A stretch of 64,000 nucleotides of DNA from Leucocoprinus leucothites (GCA_013368445.1 JAACJO010000018.1:496001-560000), one strand, 5' to 3'; shown: positions 12,451-24,621, counted from the first letter of the stretch. The notes: a model not told the origin generated them from the sequence alone. Numbers and translations: made by a program.

Positions 12451-12454
12451 CGAG

Positions 12455-12564
12455 GATATATTTATGAGCCTCAGGATAACGGTATTCGCTTCGTTCCCCT
12501 CCTCTTGTTATCCCTTTTATGACTTCGCACTGCAAGCGTCCTCTCGTGTTCTCACCTGCACACA
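12455..12564 (+). promoter_or_regulatory. Conserved promoter and leader of NACHT gene B
   Basis: A TATA-like ATATTTATGAGCC at about 12,457 is followed by a pyrimidine-rich leader (CCCCTCCTCTTGTTATCCC) and GTGTTCTCACCTGCACACA just before the ATG. The same blocks at nearly the same spacing (about 105-115 bases TATA to ATG) precede 29,354 and 32,175. Confidence 0.6.
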
Positions 12565-15021
12565 ATGCCCCGGCGCGTTCGCAACTTTTTCGTCAAGCTC
12601 ACTCACGTCTACAAACAATTCTTTGATCCGTCTCGTCGGGTTGTGGATCCCAATGGCGCTGCGAGTCAAGCTTATACATCTGCGCCTCAACGACCTCCTC
12701 CGCCTTTGTCCACTCAAGATACCGCTCCGCTCTCTCAACCAGCTACCGCCACGCCTGCTACTCTCCCACCAGTACCACCTTCCACCACTCCTACTTCTGC
12801 GCTACTTGACGTTGAACCCCCTAGTCCAGCGCCCACTCCCTCGCCTTCCCCTTCCCCAGCTCCTGGTCCTCCTCCTACTTTGTCGCTACCCAGCCTATCA
12901 TCCATCCCTTCCTCACAGCCGCCAGATTCTCGCAAGCATGGAATGCTCTATAAGGCATCAAACTTTGCTATGATCAATCCTCAATTCATCGACGCCTCCC
13001 ATGCGGATTCCGGTAAGCTTCACAGTTCCCCCGAGCTGATACACTGACCTCATGCCGTAAATAGGCCTCAAAGAACTCCTCAAGTACTCAATGCCGGCCG
13101 CATTCCATGACTCTGGCGCTCGCTACCCACCACCAAAATGCCATCTCGGTACTAGAGGCGACTACATTGAACTCATCATCAACTGGGCGCTGGGAATGTC
13201 GGACCGCAAGGAACCCATCCTCTGGATGCGCGGTCCCTTTGGCATTGGCAAATCGGCTGTCGCCCAGAGCTGCGCCGAGGCCCTGGAGCGCATGAATAAA
13301 CTCGCTGCTACCCTCTTCTTCTCCCGCTCCAATTCAGATCGCGACGATCCTCAACGGGTCTTTACATCCATCGCGTATCAAATCGCTACCGTATGCCCTT
13401 CATTCGGGGAAATCGTCAGCAGGCGCATGGTTGAACATCCCGCTCTCGCGACAAAGTCGCTATCTAAGCAGTTCGAGGACCTGCTCGTCCAACCTCTTGG
13501 TCAGGTTCACATTGCAGAGAGCGGTCTCAACAAATGCGTTGTGATCATCGATGGACTTGACGAGTGCAACGGAACAGCAGAGCAGTGCGAGATCATCAAG
13601 ATCATCGCGGCTTCCGCTCACAACCATACAGTGCCCTTCCGCTGGTTCATCACCAGTCGCCCTGAAGACCCTATCATCCGCACCATGAATTCTGCCATTG
13701 TATCTCCTGTTCGTTCTCGTATCGAACTTCCTGTATCCCGCGAGATCGATCACGAGATCCTAGTCTACCTGACCGACGAATTCAAGGTGATCCGTGAGGA
13801 TCACGGTCTTCCCGAGTCGTGGCCACCGGAGGAGGCCCTCGCCCTGCTCGTTGAACGTGGTGCTGGACTGTGGATCTATGTTTCGGTCATCGTTCGCTTC
13901 ATCAAGGACGAAAACTCTCTTGGTCCCGAAGACCAGCTGCGGATTGTGCTCGAGTTTGCAAAGGAAGTCTCTACCAAGGTTGGGTCGGACAACCCTCTGG
14001 TGGAGATGGACTTTTTCTATACCCTTATCATGCAACGGATCCTGTCAAAGATCAGGACAACAGTCCAGAAAATCCTCTTGATTTGTGCTACGACTGTTAT
14101 GTCTCCACCTTCTATTGCCGCTGCCCTCTGCCTTTCCGCAGAGCAGCTCCGTCGCGCCTGCGCTTCCATTCAGTCGGTCATGGAGCTCCAAGACTTTGGC
14201 CGTGAAATCATGACCATACAATTCTACCACGCGTCGTTCCTCGATTTCATGGAAGATCCCCTGCGATCTAAGGGCCTATGTATTCGTGGCGACTTCTTGA
14301 TTGGGTGTCGACGGGAGCTTTTAGAGTGGCTGCATAAAGTCTGTTCTTGCAGTACAGGTACCGCATTTCCTGAACCCATCCAGTGTTTCTTGCTCTGACG
14401 AGGTGCCGTGTCACTCGCAGATTCCAAGCACATTGTGTTTCCTTCAGGTACTGTTCTCCCAGAAGGTGTATTGGATGTCAATCACTATGAATGTGTTTTG
14501 GCTTTGTTTTGGATACTTTGTGGAGTATGCAAGCATCCATTTGATTCCCAGACCGCTCGGTCTCTTGCGAAGCTTCCATTCAAGAAAATGCTCAGGTTGC
14601 TGGTTAACAGTCGTGTGCGGTTAATCAAAGGTAGTCTGGTAAGAGACAATGTGAGTTTCCAATACCATTTGTTTCCTTGGATTATCACTTATTATGTGAC
14701 TGGTGTTTGCAGCTCCCAGCTGAATTTTGTGACAAGATCATTCGAAAGGGCAAGTGTCCGATCCCAGGGTGCACAAACACCAAGGATGTCTGGATTTTGG
14801 GGCATGGAGAGAATGAAACAGTTCCTGCGCAATGGGATGGTGGCTTTGTGTTGGGTAACAATCGAAATGTCAGTAAATGCTTGCCTTGTTATTTTATCTG
14901 TGTTCTGACTGCTTTACCTCAGCCGCCTGATGGCAAGTGTGTCTGTGGAGCTCGAATGCGAAAGATTGTTATGAGGGGCAGGAAACTGATTTCGAAGATA
15001 CTGACGACGATGACTGGTTAG
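12565..15021 (+). CDS. NACHT-type P-loop NTPase (copy B), 741 aa, five exons
   Basis: Exons 12565-13012, 13065-14357, 14421-14650, 14713-14868 and 14923-15021 join in phase into 741 codons; the introns (52, 63, 62 and 54 bases) all have GT/AG ends. Residues 1-150 are a proline-rich leader beginning MPRRVRNFFVKLTHVYKQFF. The NTPase follows: Walker A GPFGIGKS at about 206-213, Walker B CVVIIDGLDEC at about 307-317, and WFITSRPEDP (sensor-like). There are no WD40 or ankyrin repeats after it, only about 300 residues ending in a Cys-containing tail (CPIPGC, then CVCGA). NACHT NTPases are nucleotide-driven oligomerising switches of NLR-like proteins; the function here is inferred from the fold only. 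Compared with the copy at 32,175, one base is lost after CVCGA, turning an acidic tail into the basic end MRKIVMRGRKLISKILTTMTG minus its first residue. Nearly identical exon lengths show recent duplication. Confidence 0.85.
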
Positions 15022-15329
15022 CAGGTATGGTATTCTTGCCCCCGAGTCACCTCAATCATAACCATTCGGTTTGTTGGATATATGGCATATTAATCACATT
15101 GATGCTGTAGTGTATACACGGCCATTCTCCGTCATTCGACATCATGAGAGTGCTTTAGTTGGTTCACATGGGTTGAGGGTTCTCTAACATCCACTCTTAA
15201 TTCATTATCATCCCTTTATCAATATCCTGTTCAGATTTTTATATATACCCTCACTGATATATTTGCTAAGCTGGACGGCTTCGAGACATGAATCTGTTGA
15301 CACAGGGTGCGGTGTTCCACTAGAGCGAT
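15022..15329. other. 3' flank of NACHT gene B
   Basis: AT-rich sequence with weak similarity to the region after the copy at 32,175 (both begin with a segment containing TATTCTTGCC). No gene is seen. Confidence 0.4.
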
Positions 15330-16157
15330 CGGGTACGTATCCTATGCATCGGAACCTCAGATCGTCGTGTGTGATTTTACAACGTATGTCCAATATTCAC
15401 ATTTTTGAAGGTCCGAAAAACTCATGTTCATTCATGCAGCACCCCATATGTCGACAGGCATACCTCACCCCTACTACAAACATTGCATACACCCTCGCTT
15501 CCATTGATATCATCCAAATTCACACCCTTCCACCCTCCTGGCTCCTTGCTTCAACTATCAAGGCCCCGTACATGCTTCTCCAGACGCAATCTCCGAACGG
15601 GCACTGTGATAAAGCATCAGCGAGGGTTACAAGGTGCTGCTTTCACCCAGAGCAATACCTCCATAGACAGAGGCACCCAGAGATCGGTGGATAGACAGGG
15701 GGACGGCACTGAGCCTCTCACTTCCAGGCAACGTCCTCACAGCTGCTCGTAGGGGTGCTCGGGTCCATTTCGTCAACTAGGTGCCCAATAAGAAAAGTTT
15801 GAGGACATGGGATCGAAGCGCAGCTCTGGCGTGAGGTAGTTTGATCGGTTAAACATCGCCCCCAGGGATGTTGGGAGATGTGGTTGAGACATCAGAGAAT
15901 TCCGGAAAAAAGGATATGACCAGATCGCGGTACTCCGTCACATTATAGGTGAATATAGTATTACTTATAATGGACTATAATGTGGTGGAGTACCGCGATC
16001 TGGTCATATCCTTTTTTTCGGAATTCTCTGATGGAGGTCGAGAACACATCATGTGACATGGACATTTGATGCGGAATCGTACCTGTGGGACGTTGGTGAG
16101 CGGAGATGTGTGAGGTGATGGAGGGATGAGGGAGGGTATAGCAAGGAAATGTGAGTA
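15330..16157. repeat. Unidentified dispersed repeat, copy R1 (first part)
   Basis: This stretch resembles 27,630-28,330 and 30,590-31,330. Shared blocks include CTCAGRTCGTCGTGTG with GTATGTCCAAT (near 15,357 and 30,690), GACGAAATGGACYCGAG on the minus strand (15,760 and 27,870) and TGATGGAGGGATGAGGGAGG (near 16,115 and 28,065). R1 is interrupted by a 145-base palindromic element and then by a copia element, after which it resumes at 24,939. It may be a decayed gene carried along with the NACHT copies; the minus-strand frames are short and differ among copies, so no product is proposed. Confidence 0.55.
15889..16033. mobile_element. 145-base foldback (MITE-like) element
   Basis: Two arms of about 55 bases, starting CATCAGAGAATTCCGGAAAA and ending as its reverse complement, enclose a short AT-rich centre, so the whole piece can fold as a near-perfect hairpin. 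The uninterrupted sequence is present in copy R2 (near 27,975: GGTGAGGTCGAG); comparing the two shows the insertion is bordered by GAG on each side (15886-15888 and 16034-16036). A 3-base duplication suggests a PIF/Harbinger- or CACTA-type mobiliser, but no transposase is present to decide. Confidence 0.75.
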
Positions 16158-16162
16158 GATGT

Positions 16163-16416
16163 TGAAAGATAAACAATATATATTCAGTCTCTCGACGCGA
16201 GAACTGAAGTGTCAGTACATGTTGGTACACTACTTATAGGACAATATTGAATACAGAGCTTGTCTCGTAGACAACATGCTTAGTTACATTATGATAACAA
16301 CGAATAAATGTACGGAAAAATGTACGGTCAGCACGGTGAGATGAAACTTGGATACCATACAGATGATGAGCCGATGTTATGCAGACAGGACTTGGCAGGG
16401 GTTTGCGATCCTGACA
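16163..16416 (-). repeat. copia-1 3' LTR
   Basis: This 254-base repeat matches 24680-24933. It begins TGAAAGATAAACAATATA in plus orientation and ends CCTGACA. The target duplication GATGT lies just before it. Confidence 0.9.
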
Positions 16417-16439
16417 CTCCCCCTCAAACCTTGACGAGG

Positions 16440-19400
16440 CCGAGTTCACAAGCAAAATGCTTGACTTTCGGCAACACGAGTGCCTTCGTGAAGACGTCTG
16501 TGACCATGTCTTTGGTCAGGCAATAGACAAGCCGAATCTTGTCCTCTTCGACAATCCAGCAAATAAAATGATAGTGTATGTTGATGTGTTTGGTGTGAGC
16601 ATGATACTGGTGGTCCTTGGCAAGTGCGATGGCGGATTGTTGTCAGAAAAGATGGTAGTCGAGGGGAGCATGATATTGAAGACTTGAGATATAAGTGAAC
16701 GAAGCCACAAGGCTTCCTTGGCGGCATGTGTTGCGGCAATGTACTCGGATTCTGTAGTAGAAAGAGTAACAATTTCTTGTCACTTCACACTCCAAGAAAC
16801 CGCTCCGCCATTAATAATGAAAGCGTACCCTGATGTAGCATGGCGGTCCTCTGCCATGTTGCCGTCTGCATCTGTAAATCCCTCAAGGCCTTCTCCAATG
16901 CCTCCATATGTCAACCAATACTCCTGAGTCCCCTTCAGGTACCTGAAGACTCGTTTCACCACCTCCCAATGTGCCTCCCCCGGATTTCTCGAAAACTTCG
17001 AGAGAACCTGCACTGTGTATGCGATATCCGGTCACGTTCCGAGTGCAGTGTACATGAGCATGCCGATGGCCTCTTGATAGGGTTGTTTGGACATTCGAGC
17101 AATTTTGGTGGTCGTTTGAGGTGATTGTGTGGATGCAAGTCGAGTTGAGGGGTCCATAGGCATGCTGACAGGCTTTGCATCCTCGAAACCATAGTGGTGA
17201 ATCAAAGCATCAATGTAAGAACGTTGGGAAAGTGAAATTTTACCAAGTTCTCTGTCCCTCTTCAACTCAATGCCTAACAACCAGTGGATCTCTCCCAAAT
17301 CCGTAATTTCCATGAATTCCTTCACTCCATGCTTCACCCAATCGATTAATGCGATGGTTGACATGACAATCGTGCAGTCGTTGACGTGGACAAGGATGAT
17401 GATGAGGTCGGGGGTGATGGTCTTGAAGAAAACGCTCTGGTTGACTTCACAGTGCGAAAATCCCAGATTATTGACTAATATTTCGCAGAGACGTTGATAC
17501 CATCGTCTCCCGGATTGCTTGAGGCCGTAGAGGGTCTTCTTGAGGTGGCATACATGATGAGGATGAGAGGAAGAGACAAAGCCGGGTGGTTGCTGCATGT
17601 AAATGTTCTCATCATCATTTAATTTCCCGTTAAGGTAGGCCCCTTTGATGTCGATCTGATGGATCTCCAGATCACGGGCGGCAGTGATGGCAAGTACGGA
17701 ACGGATTGATGAGAGGCACACAACAGGCGCAAATGTGTCAAAATAATCAATACCTGGGACTTGTGAGAATCCCTGTGCAATGAGTCTTGCCTTGTAGCAG
17801 ACAACATTGCCAGTCACCCCTTGTCTTTGCCTCACTCAGGCTTCCTGGCTCCAGCCCCTCTGTCTCCTCAATATCTGCTGCAAGAACATGGACATCAACC
17901 CAATCGATTTCCTCGGCTAATGTCACCACCGTCCCCTCAGGGATCGCCCGAGCTTTTGCGCTTGGATTTCTAATGCGCTGAGTCCTTCCAGCTCGAGGAA
18001 CGTCATTGTGGGGTGCTTCTCCAGGGTTGACATCGTTGTTCTCAGCACTTGATTTGTGCAGCTCAGTTTCAACAGGTTTTTCGTCAGGGGAAGGAGTTGG
18101 AGGGATAGTGGTTGTATCAGGATGGCTTGTTGAAGGTTTGCTGTTCCGTGGGCCATCGTTTCGAGGCTCGTTCCCAGGTAAGTGGTCCCCCTCGAGCCTG
18201 GAACGACCTGTATTAACAAAACAAAAGTTTCTTTCAATTTTGACAGTGCCTGTGTCTGGGAAATACACATGAGAGCCATTGCTCTCTGTGTCATATCCCA
18301 CCCATCATCCCTTCTTCGCTCGTCCACTGAGCTTGTCACCACCGGCTTGGTGTACCCACACCTCCTCTCCCCACTCATGTATTGTTCGCAAGTCCGGCTT
18401 TCGACCATACAACACCTCAAAAGGTGTCTGTCCTTTTACTGCTTTCATGCCCATTCGGTTCATCAACCACATGACATGGGCAACCACCTCTGCCCATAAC
18501 AACTTCGGCAAACGACTGGTGTGTAACAAGGCATGAGTGCATTCGACAATCATTCGATTTTGGCATTTGGCAATGCCGTTGTGCTGAGGTGTATTGTGCA
18601 TGGTAAGCTTTGTTTTCATGCCGTGGGATTTGAGGTATGACTGAAATTCATTTGTAGTGTATTCACCACCATGGTCCGAGTGCAGGGCTTTGATACACAT
18701 GCCAAACTGAGTCTCACACCACGCATTGAAGTTGCAGTATGACTCGAAGACGTCAGATTTATTTGAGAGGAAATCAACGTGAGTCCACCTCGAAAAATCG
18801 TCGATAAATGTCACATAATAATGTTTGCCCCTCTTTGTTTCAGTGCGTGCAGGTCCCCAGACATCTGAATGGATTTCATCACCAAACCTTTCTGCCTGCT
18901 CACCCTCACGAAACTTGGAAATTGGTAGCCGAGTTGCCTTTGCATAGGCACAAGACTCGCAGAAGAAATCGGTATCACTTCCATCGTCAAGCTTCAAGCC
19001 AGTGACTAGACTGTCACAGATAAGTTTCCGAGCAGCTCCAGGAGCAATGTGGCCCAAGCGGCGATGGAGCATATCTAGGGTGAGTGGTTCACTCACCACA
19101 TTCACTTCCTCTGCACCCTCTCTGACTAGTTTATACAGGCCTTTCCCATTCCTTGGGATCTCAGCTACTCGGGCACCGCCTGCATCGCAGATGACACACT
19201 TTCCGTTCGCGAAAGTGGTGGAGAATCTGGCATCGTCGAGCTGACTGATGGATACAAGTGTGTAACTGGCCTCAGGGGAATACAACACTTCACTCAGGTG
19301 GAGTTGAGATGAAGCGGCACCATTTGGTAAGTCTAAAGTGACTTCACCCTTTCCAACAGTGTCAAATGCTTTCTTGTTTGCAGCACGCAAGGGTCAAGGG

Positions 19401-19784
19401 GGAATGGATTTGAAGGTGGAAAAATGATTGTGGTAGGGAGTAATGTGAGTTGTTGCACCTGAGTCGAACACCTCGACTCGTGTTTGAGTGGATTCGCTGA
19501 CACTGACGACCTCTTCATTTGCAGCAATATTGACTTCTTCAAAATCTGATCCAAAATCAATTTCACTTGTGATCCCTTCATCACTTTCCGACACACTATT
19601 CAAGTGATCAGCCTCGAGTTTGGACCAACTCAAGTCACTCTTGTAGTCTGATAGCTCCTCTACCATGAAGGAGCAGTCGTTGTCATCGTCTTTGGTGACA
19701 ATATTGGCACTGGCACCCTTTCTAGGTGTGTTACCTCCCTTCTCCCCCTCCTTCTCACTAGTGCCTCTCTTAGGGCATTCTCTC
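16440..19784 (-). pseudogene. copia-1 pol: protease, integrase, reverse transcriptase, RNase H remains
   Basis: Reading from 19,784 downwards: the last zinc-knuckle residues (ECPKRG), an acidic linker, the protease site VFDSGATTHIT, the GAG-pre-integrase block LDMLHRRLGH, the integrase core (SDVWGP, LHSDHGGEYTT, then QHNGIAKCQNR), and RT with KARLIAQGFSQVPGIDYFDT and KKTLYGLKQSGRRWYQR. RNase H (GYAFIINGGAVSWSVK, then TESEYIAATHAAKEALWL) ends near 16,700. Damage: in-frame stops (for example between 18,304 and 18,302, and near 19,391), frameshifts, the integrase catalytic Glu replaced by Lys (IAKCQNR where family members read VAE-R), and the RT YVDD motif changed to HVND. These changes fit G-to-A or C-to-T transitions. 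The element cannot encode working enzymes. Confidence 0.85.
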
Positions 19785-20396
19785 TGTTGAAACAGTAATT
19801 GCTGCTACACAGCATAGTGCGAAGTGGCTGAGCAAGCTATGACACACTCACTTTGTAAGAATGCTAGATCAGTTGGTTGTAATAGCGAGTAATCGGTGTA
19901 GAACAGTAGCTGGGTTAGATTGTGTAGAATGTTTAGTTTGAGTGAAGCAATGATGATGATAGTTGTTTAGTTGTACACAATAAGATTGGTAAAACTTATT
20001 CTACCACTGAATTCTAGTCCGTATTTTATATGTTTCTACAATGTCTACTGAGTCATAGAAACTACCATGCACTATCAACTCATATTGTGGTATCATAATC
20101 ATTCTGACTGTGTCTGAGTCGTTCTGACTCATTACTGGTCATACAGGTCATTCTGACTCACAGTAGGCTTGGTACTGAGTCATTCCAACTAACTATTACT
20201 ATACAAATATCATATACTGTCATACTACATATCGTGGAATATACTAAGACATAATGATCAGATCATAACAATAAGTACTGATCCGTGATGTAATCAATCC
20301 TTGAATAGTCTGAAAGCAATCATTGGAAAGGTTCTCACACTCACTAAGGGCAAGCCCGTAGGGCGCTTCATTAGAGCGTCTGGTACTTTTGCAACA
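19785..20396 (-). repeat. copia-2 3' LTR (612 bases)
   Basis: It starts TGTTGAAACAG and ends CTTTTGCAACA in plus orientation. The purine-rich AAGCAAGGAGGAG abuts its element-sense 5' edge (20397-20410), as a polypurine tract should. No partner LTR is present. Confidence 0.75.
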
Positions 20397-20447
20397 CTCC
20401 TCCTTGCTTGAAGCTCAGAGGAACCTTAAACCATAATAAGGTAGGAA

Positions 20448-23400
20448 TCATTTAAAGAGAATATGATCCAGATTTTTAGTTAATAAATCGGCAGGGTTAT
20501 TTTTTCCTTCGATAAAATCTATCACAAGTTTCCCTTGTGTGACCCATTGCCTTATGACATAATAATGGATATCAATGTGTTTAGAACGTTTCTCAGTTAC
20601 TGGGTTTTCAGCCCAAAACTTCGATCCCATATTATCTCCAAATAAAACTGGAGGGTCGATCACTATCCCAATTTCTCGTAAGAGATTGGATATCCAAACA
20701 AGTTGTTTGCCTGTTTCGGATATTGCCATGTATTCGGCTTCAGTAGAAGATGTTGCAACAGACTTCTGTCTTCGAGAAGACCAAGAAATTGGCACATTCC
20801 CTATTAACACTATATTGCCTATTACGCTCAATCAAGTGTCAGGATCTTGAGCCCAATCCGAACCTGAATACACTCTCACATTGATAATTGGTTGTTTTCC
20901 TTTGAATTGAACTTCAGAAGATGTATAAGTGATATTATACTTCTGTGTTCAATTCAAGTATCAAAGTAAATGTATTCCTGCTCTATAATGAGCAGCGGAT
21001 GGGTTTGTCATGTGTTGTGATAATTTTACAGTAGCAAAACCAATGTCTGGTCTCGTACCAATCATCAAATACATGATCGATCCTACTAGTCGCTGATAAG
21101 CATTTGTGAATTTGGGACTCGCTTGTTCTTTGTTTTTCACAAAGATATATCCATGAGGAAGTGGAGTTTCTTCATAGCCAGAAACTTCAAATCTCTCTAA
21201 GATTTTCTTTAGATAAACTGTTTGATCTATTGAAAGCTGTCGCTTCTTTCGATCACGAGTTATAGTCATTCCTAAGAACTCTGCATCAGGCCCTAAGTCA
21301 CGACATTCCCATTTCTTCATAAATGCTGCTTTCTTTTCAGCAAGAAGTTTAGAACCTTTTGGTCCTATGAACTTAGCATCATCTCCATATACTAAGGCAA
21401 CGATCAACTGATTTGTTGATTTGTCATGCATATAGTATACTCCGGCATCTATGGTAGAACATGTAAAGCCCAATTCTTCCATGTAGGAAGAAAGTTCAAT
21501 CCACCATTGACGTCCAGACTGCTTTAGTCCATAGAGTGACTGTTCCAATTTAAGAACACTTTCTGAAGGTGCCGATTTCATTTCGAAACCTTCAGGCATC
21601 TCCATGTATATCTCTTCGTCGAGTTGTCTGTAAAGATATGCAGTTTTCACGTCTAGGCCAAACATGTCCCAGTCATGAAGTGCTGCGAGTGCAAATATAA
21701 GGCGAGTTGTCTCATATCGGACTACAGGACTAAAGAGTTCATCAAAGTCAATCCTCTCTACCTGGGAAAATCCCTTGGCAACCAATCGAGCATGTTTTCA
21801 CCCATCTGATTTAGGAGTAAATATCCATCGATTCTTGACTGCTTTCCTTCCTTGCGGAAGTCTGGTAATAGAATACACCTTTCTATTTTCCAGCGCATTC
21901 AATTCCTCCATGCATGCTTCCATCCATTGTTTAGAAATTTCTGGAGGAAGTCTTGCTAAGTCTGAGAACTTTTTCAGGGTTAAGTCATCCTCAACTTTGC
22001 AAGCGCATAGATAATCGATAAATTGTACCCCTTCTTCTTTACAAAGTTTGTTAAGATGAGCTGTCAAAGCTGATTCAGCATTCGGGTTTTCATCTCCTCC
22101 TTGATTTATATCAGGAGTGCTTTGTGAAGGAATTTGATCCGTTGTCCTATTTTGTATTGCTCTGTCGAAGTCTCGGCTTCTCTGTCTTTGAATGCGAAGA
22201 TTTTCAAAGACAGGACTTCTATTTATAAGAGCTCGGACCGGATGTTCTCTTTCTCCATATATGTTACCTTCACGAAAAGGAGGTTTCCTATTTCATTGAG
22301 GTCTTTCTGGTAGAACCCTGATTGGAGAAGGCTGATCCTGTGGTTGATCTAAATTTTCAAGAAGAGGGTCTCCCCTTCTGAATGTTTGTCGCACCACTGT
22401 TAACGGATCTTCCGGAGGCTGTACATATGATGGGTAATTTTTAAGGTTCACCCTTTCATATATATTTTCTTTTCGCTGTTTATGTTGGCGATCAGAAAAA
22501 CTTTTGTCTAGTTGACTCCGGCTGTGCTTTCTCGAAGGAGACTCTTGTACTGCTTCTCTGCGAGATTGTCGCATTGAATGTTCAAGAAGTCTTCGATCAG
22601 AAGAATGAGGTAGTCTGTCCGGATCACCAGTCTCAGGAGGATATTCCAGAGGGGGATCTTCATACCTCGAAAAGTCATATGGAGTAGGTGATCAAGAATA
22701 ACTAAAGGATCTAGATTGTGATCTATTTCCAGGAGATCTCGGATCATCTGTGGGATGCAAGCTTATGCTTCTTAGACATTCATTTAAGTCTCGCATTTCA
22801 TCCTCATCCATGTATGACAGATGATCATCACTATATGTTTGATCATCACGTGGTGTTTGTTCAGGTATTTCAACCTCGGATTCACTCTCCTCCTTGATTT
22901 GTACAGATTGAGGGGGGTATGGGGTTGGCTGTCTACGTCTGAGAGGCTTTATCTCAGGCTTAGAGCTCGAACCCTGAATGAATTCAGGCTTGCTCACAAA
23001 ACTCCTGTCGGGTTTCAGTGCAAATATACTAGAACCGCGTTGAGGTCTTTTCTCTCTCTTATTGGAGTCAGAAGACTTCGGAGATTTAGGACTTAGATCG
23101 TCGGAGGAGGATGAACTATTCCGATGAGGGTTAAGATAATAATCCAAAGGGTCATAGGAAGAGCTATTGCTGTTCCCTGGAACAGTGGGTAAGGGGCGAT
23201 TGGCCCATATACCCTCAGAAGATCCTAAGACTGTCATAGGTGTCTCGGATTCTTTACACTTTGGAAAATGACTTTCTATGAATATAGCTTGGTTTCCCAT
23301 GAATACCATATTATTATGCATATGCATGAATAGGTAATTCTTTTTATCAAGGGTGTGTCCTAAATGGATCATATATTCCGTTTTGGAACTGAGAGCATTA

Positions 23401-23650
23401 TTCCTAACTTCGTCAGGAAGGAAAACATGTGCTCTGCAACCAAACACCTTCAAGTGATTGATCAAAGGCTTTCCGCCAGAGATCATCTCAGATGGTGTCC
23501 TCCAATTCAAATGTGATAGTGGTGTTCGATTGTAAACATGTGTTGCATGGTGAAGTGCAAAATTCCACCAGCCATCAGGGATACATGTGTGTTTGCGCAT
23601 TGCCTGCATTTTTTCATGAAGGGTCCGGTGCATGCGTTCCGCACGACCAT
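20448..23650 (-). pseudogene. copia-2 pol fragment (integrase end, RT, RNase H)
   Basis: From 23,650 down: integrase C-terminus (GRAERMHRTLHEKMQAMR, HLKVFGCRAHVFLP), a long Ser/Glu-rich linker, then RT starting PPEISKQWMEACMEELNALE, ARLVAKGFSQVERIDFDELF, and the active site LVYGDDAKF. RNase H follows with KSVATSSTEAEYMAIS and KHIDIHYYVIRQWV. Stops and frameshifts separate the pieces, for example at 22,691, 21,798-21,785 and 20,960. Compared with copia-1 the active-site DD is kept. The first half of the element (gag, protease, integrase core) is absent. Confidence 0.8.
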
Positions 23651-24621
23651 TCTGTTCCCTTGAACTTTCCACCACCACCATTGTTCCCACCACCGCCCCC
23701 TCCCTTGTTTCCCACAACCATCAAAGCATCATTGCTTTCAGCTTTAGTGGCACCACCCCTGGATCGATCGGGGCGTGTTCTATCCCATTCATCACTAATT
23801 AAGATAATCAAGATGTCAGGATCTATGGTGTGTTGGAGGGAGCTATGGAGTTGGGCAGCAGAGAGCTGGTTTGAAGCATATGAAGCAAGCCACCGAGGTA
23901 AGGATTGTATTATTGCATTTCTGTAATCATTATCATTAATGATGACACCAACAGCTTCAAGTTCGGCTTTACAGCAGCAAAGTTCACTCAGGAACATATG
24001 AATATCACCCTTATCAGGGCATCGCATGGACATGAAGTCACGACGAAGATGTGCCTGTGAGAAGGCACTCTTGTAAGTGTATTCCTGCACTATGGCCACC
24101 CACATTTCTTTGACGGTTGGCTGTCCAGATACAACCAAAAAAGTAGAGTCAGGGAGTCATTGGGTGAGCAAGGCATGCAAATTTTTTGTTCTTGACCCAA
24201 CTCTCAACCATCTCAATTGTGACGGCAGGCTGTGTAGGCTGAATAGGGATGGCAGATGCTGTTGTTGTGGCAGCAGGGGTAGGCTGAGTGCTCGTAGGAA
24301 TGGCAGTCTGCAAGGGTGTGGCAGGAACAGGAGCAGGAGCAGAGGCAGTGCTCGAAGTGGCAGGGTTTGTAGGAGTAGCATCAGAGGCAGTAGCAGTGGG
24401 TTGTGTAGTAGGAGCAGAAGGAGTGGCACCAGACTGGGATCCGGTAGTCTGACTAGCAGAAGGTGAAACTCTGATTACAGGGCGAGGTTCACTACCATCG
24501 AAGTGGCCCCACAGATTCTTTCCTTGGACCTCTGTCTGGAAACGTATTGCGAATATCGCCTAGTTACTACCAGACACATCCAACTTCGGAACTGCTGAGG
24601 ACAGCATATTGGTAGTCATTG
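23651..24621 (-). pseudogene. copia-1 gag
   Basis: The frame opens MTTNMLSSAVPKLDVSGSN at 24,621 and is stopped by TAG where Trp is expected before AIFAIRFQTE. It continues with a Thr/Pro/Ala-rich stretch, a second nonsense codon (TGA, likely from CGA) near 24,155, and the UBN2-type gag body (PTVKEMWVAIVQEYTYKS, LRRDFMSMRCPDKGDIHMFL). It ends in the Gly-rich KGGGGGGNNGGGGKFKG, where copia-2 interrupts it just before the zinc knuckle. Confidence 0.75.

Larger units (their letters stand above)
19785..23650 (-). mobile_element. Second Ty1/copia element (copia-2), 5'-truncated, nested in copia-1
   Basis: It carries one LTR (19785-20396) on its 3' side and pol from the end of integrase to RNase H. 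The left edge is the LTR terminus; the right edge falls inside the integrase at REQNGRAERM near 23,650 and joins copia-1 gag directly. The copia-1 zinc knuckle is missing between the two junctions (KFKG on one side, ECPKRG on the other), and no target duplication is visible, so this is a truncated or recombined insertion. Confidence 0.8.

Noticed and set aside
12320..12973. 217-codon plus-strand ORF overlapping the start of NACHT gene B
   Set aside because: Wrong frame over the proline-rich leader; the ATG at 12,565 has the conserved promoter and splices correctly.
13460..14035. Long open frames on the minus strand opposite the NACHT exon (97 and 91 codons)
   Set aside because: They mirror the codon pattern of the strongly supported plus-strand NTPase exon and show no motif.
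23492..23926. 144-codon plus-strand ORF across the copia junction
   Set aside because: It spans the join of two elements and is antisense to gag and integrase.
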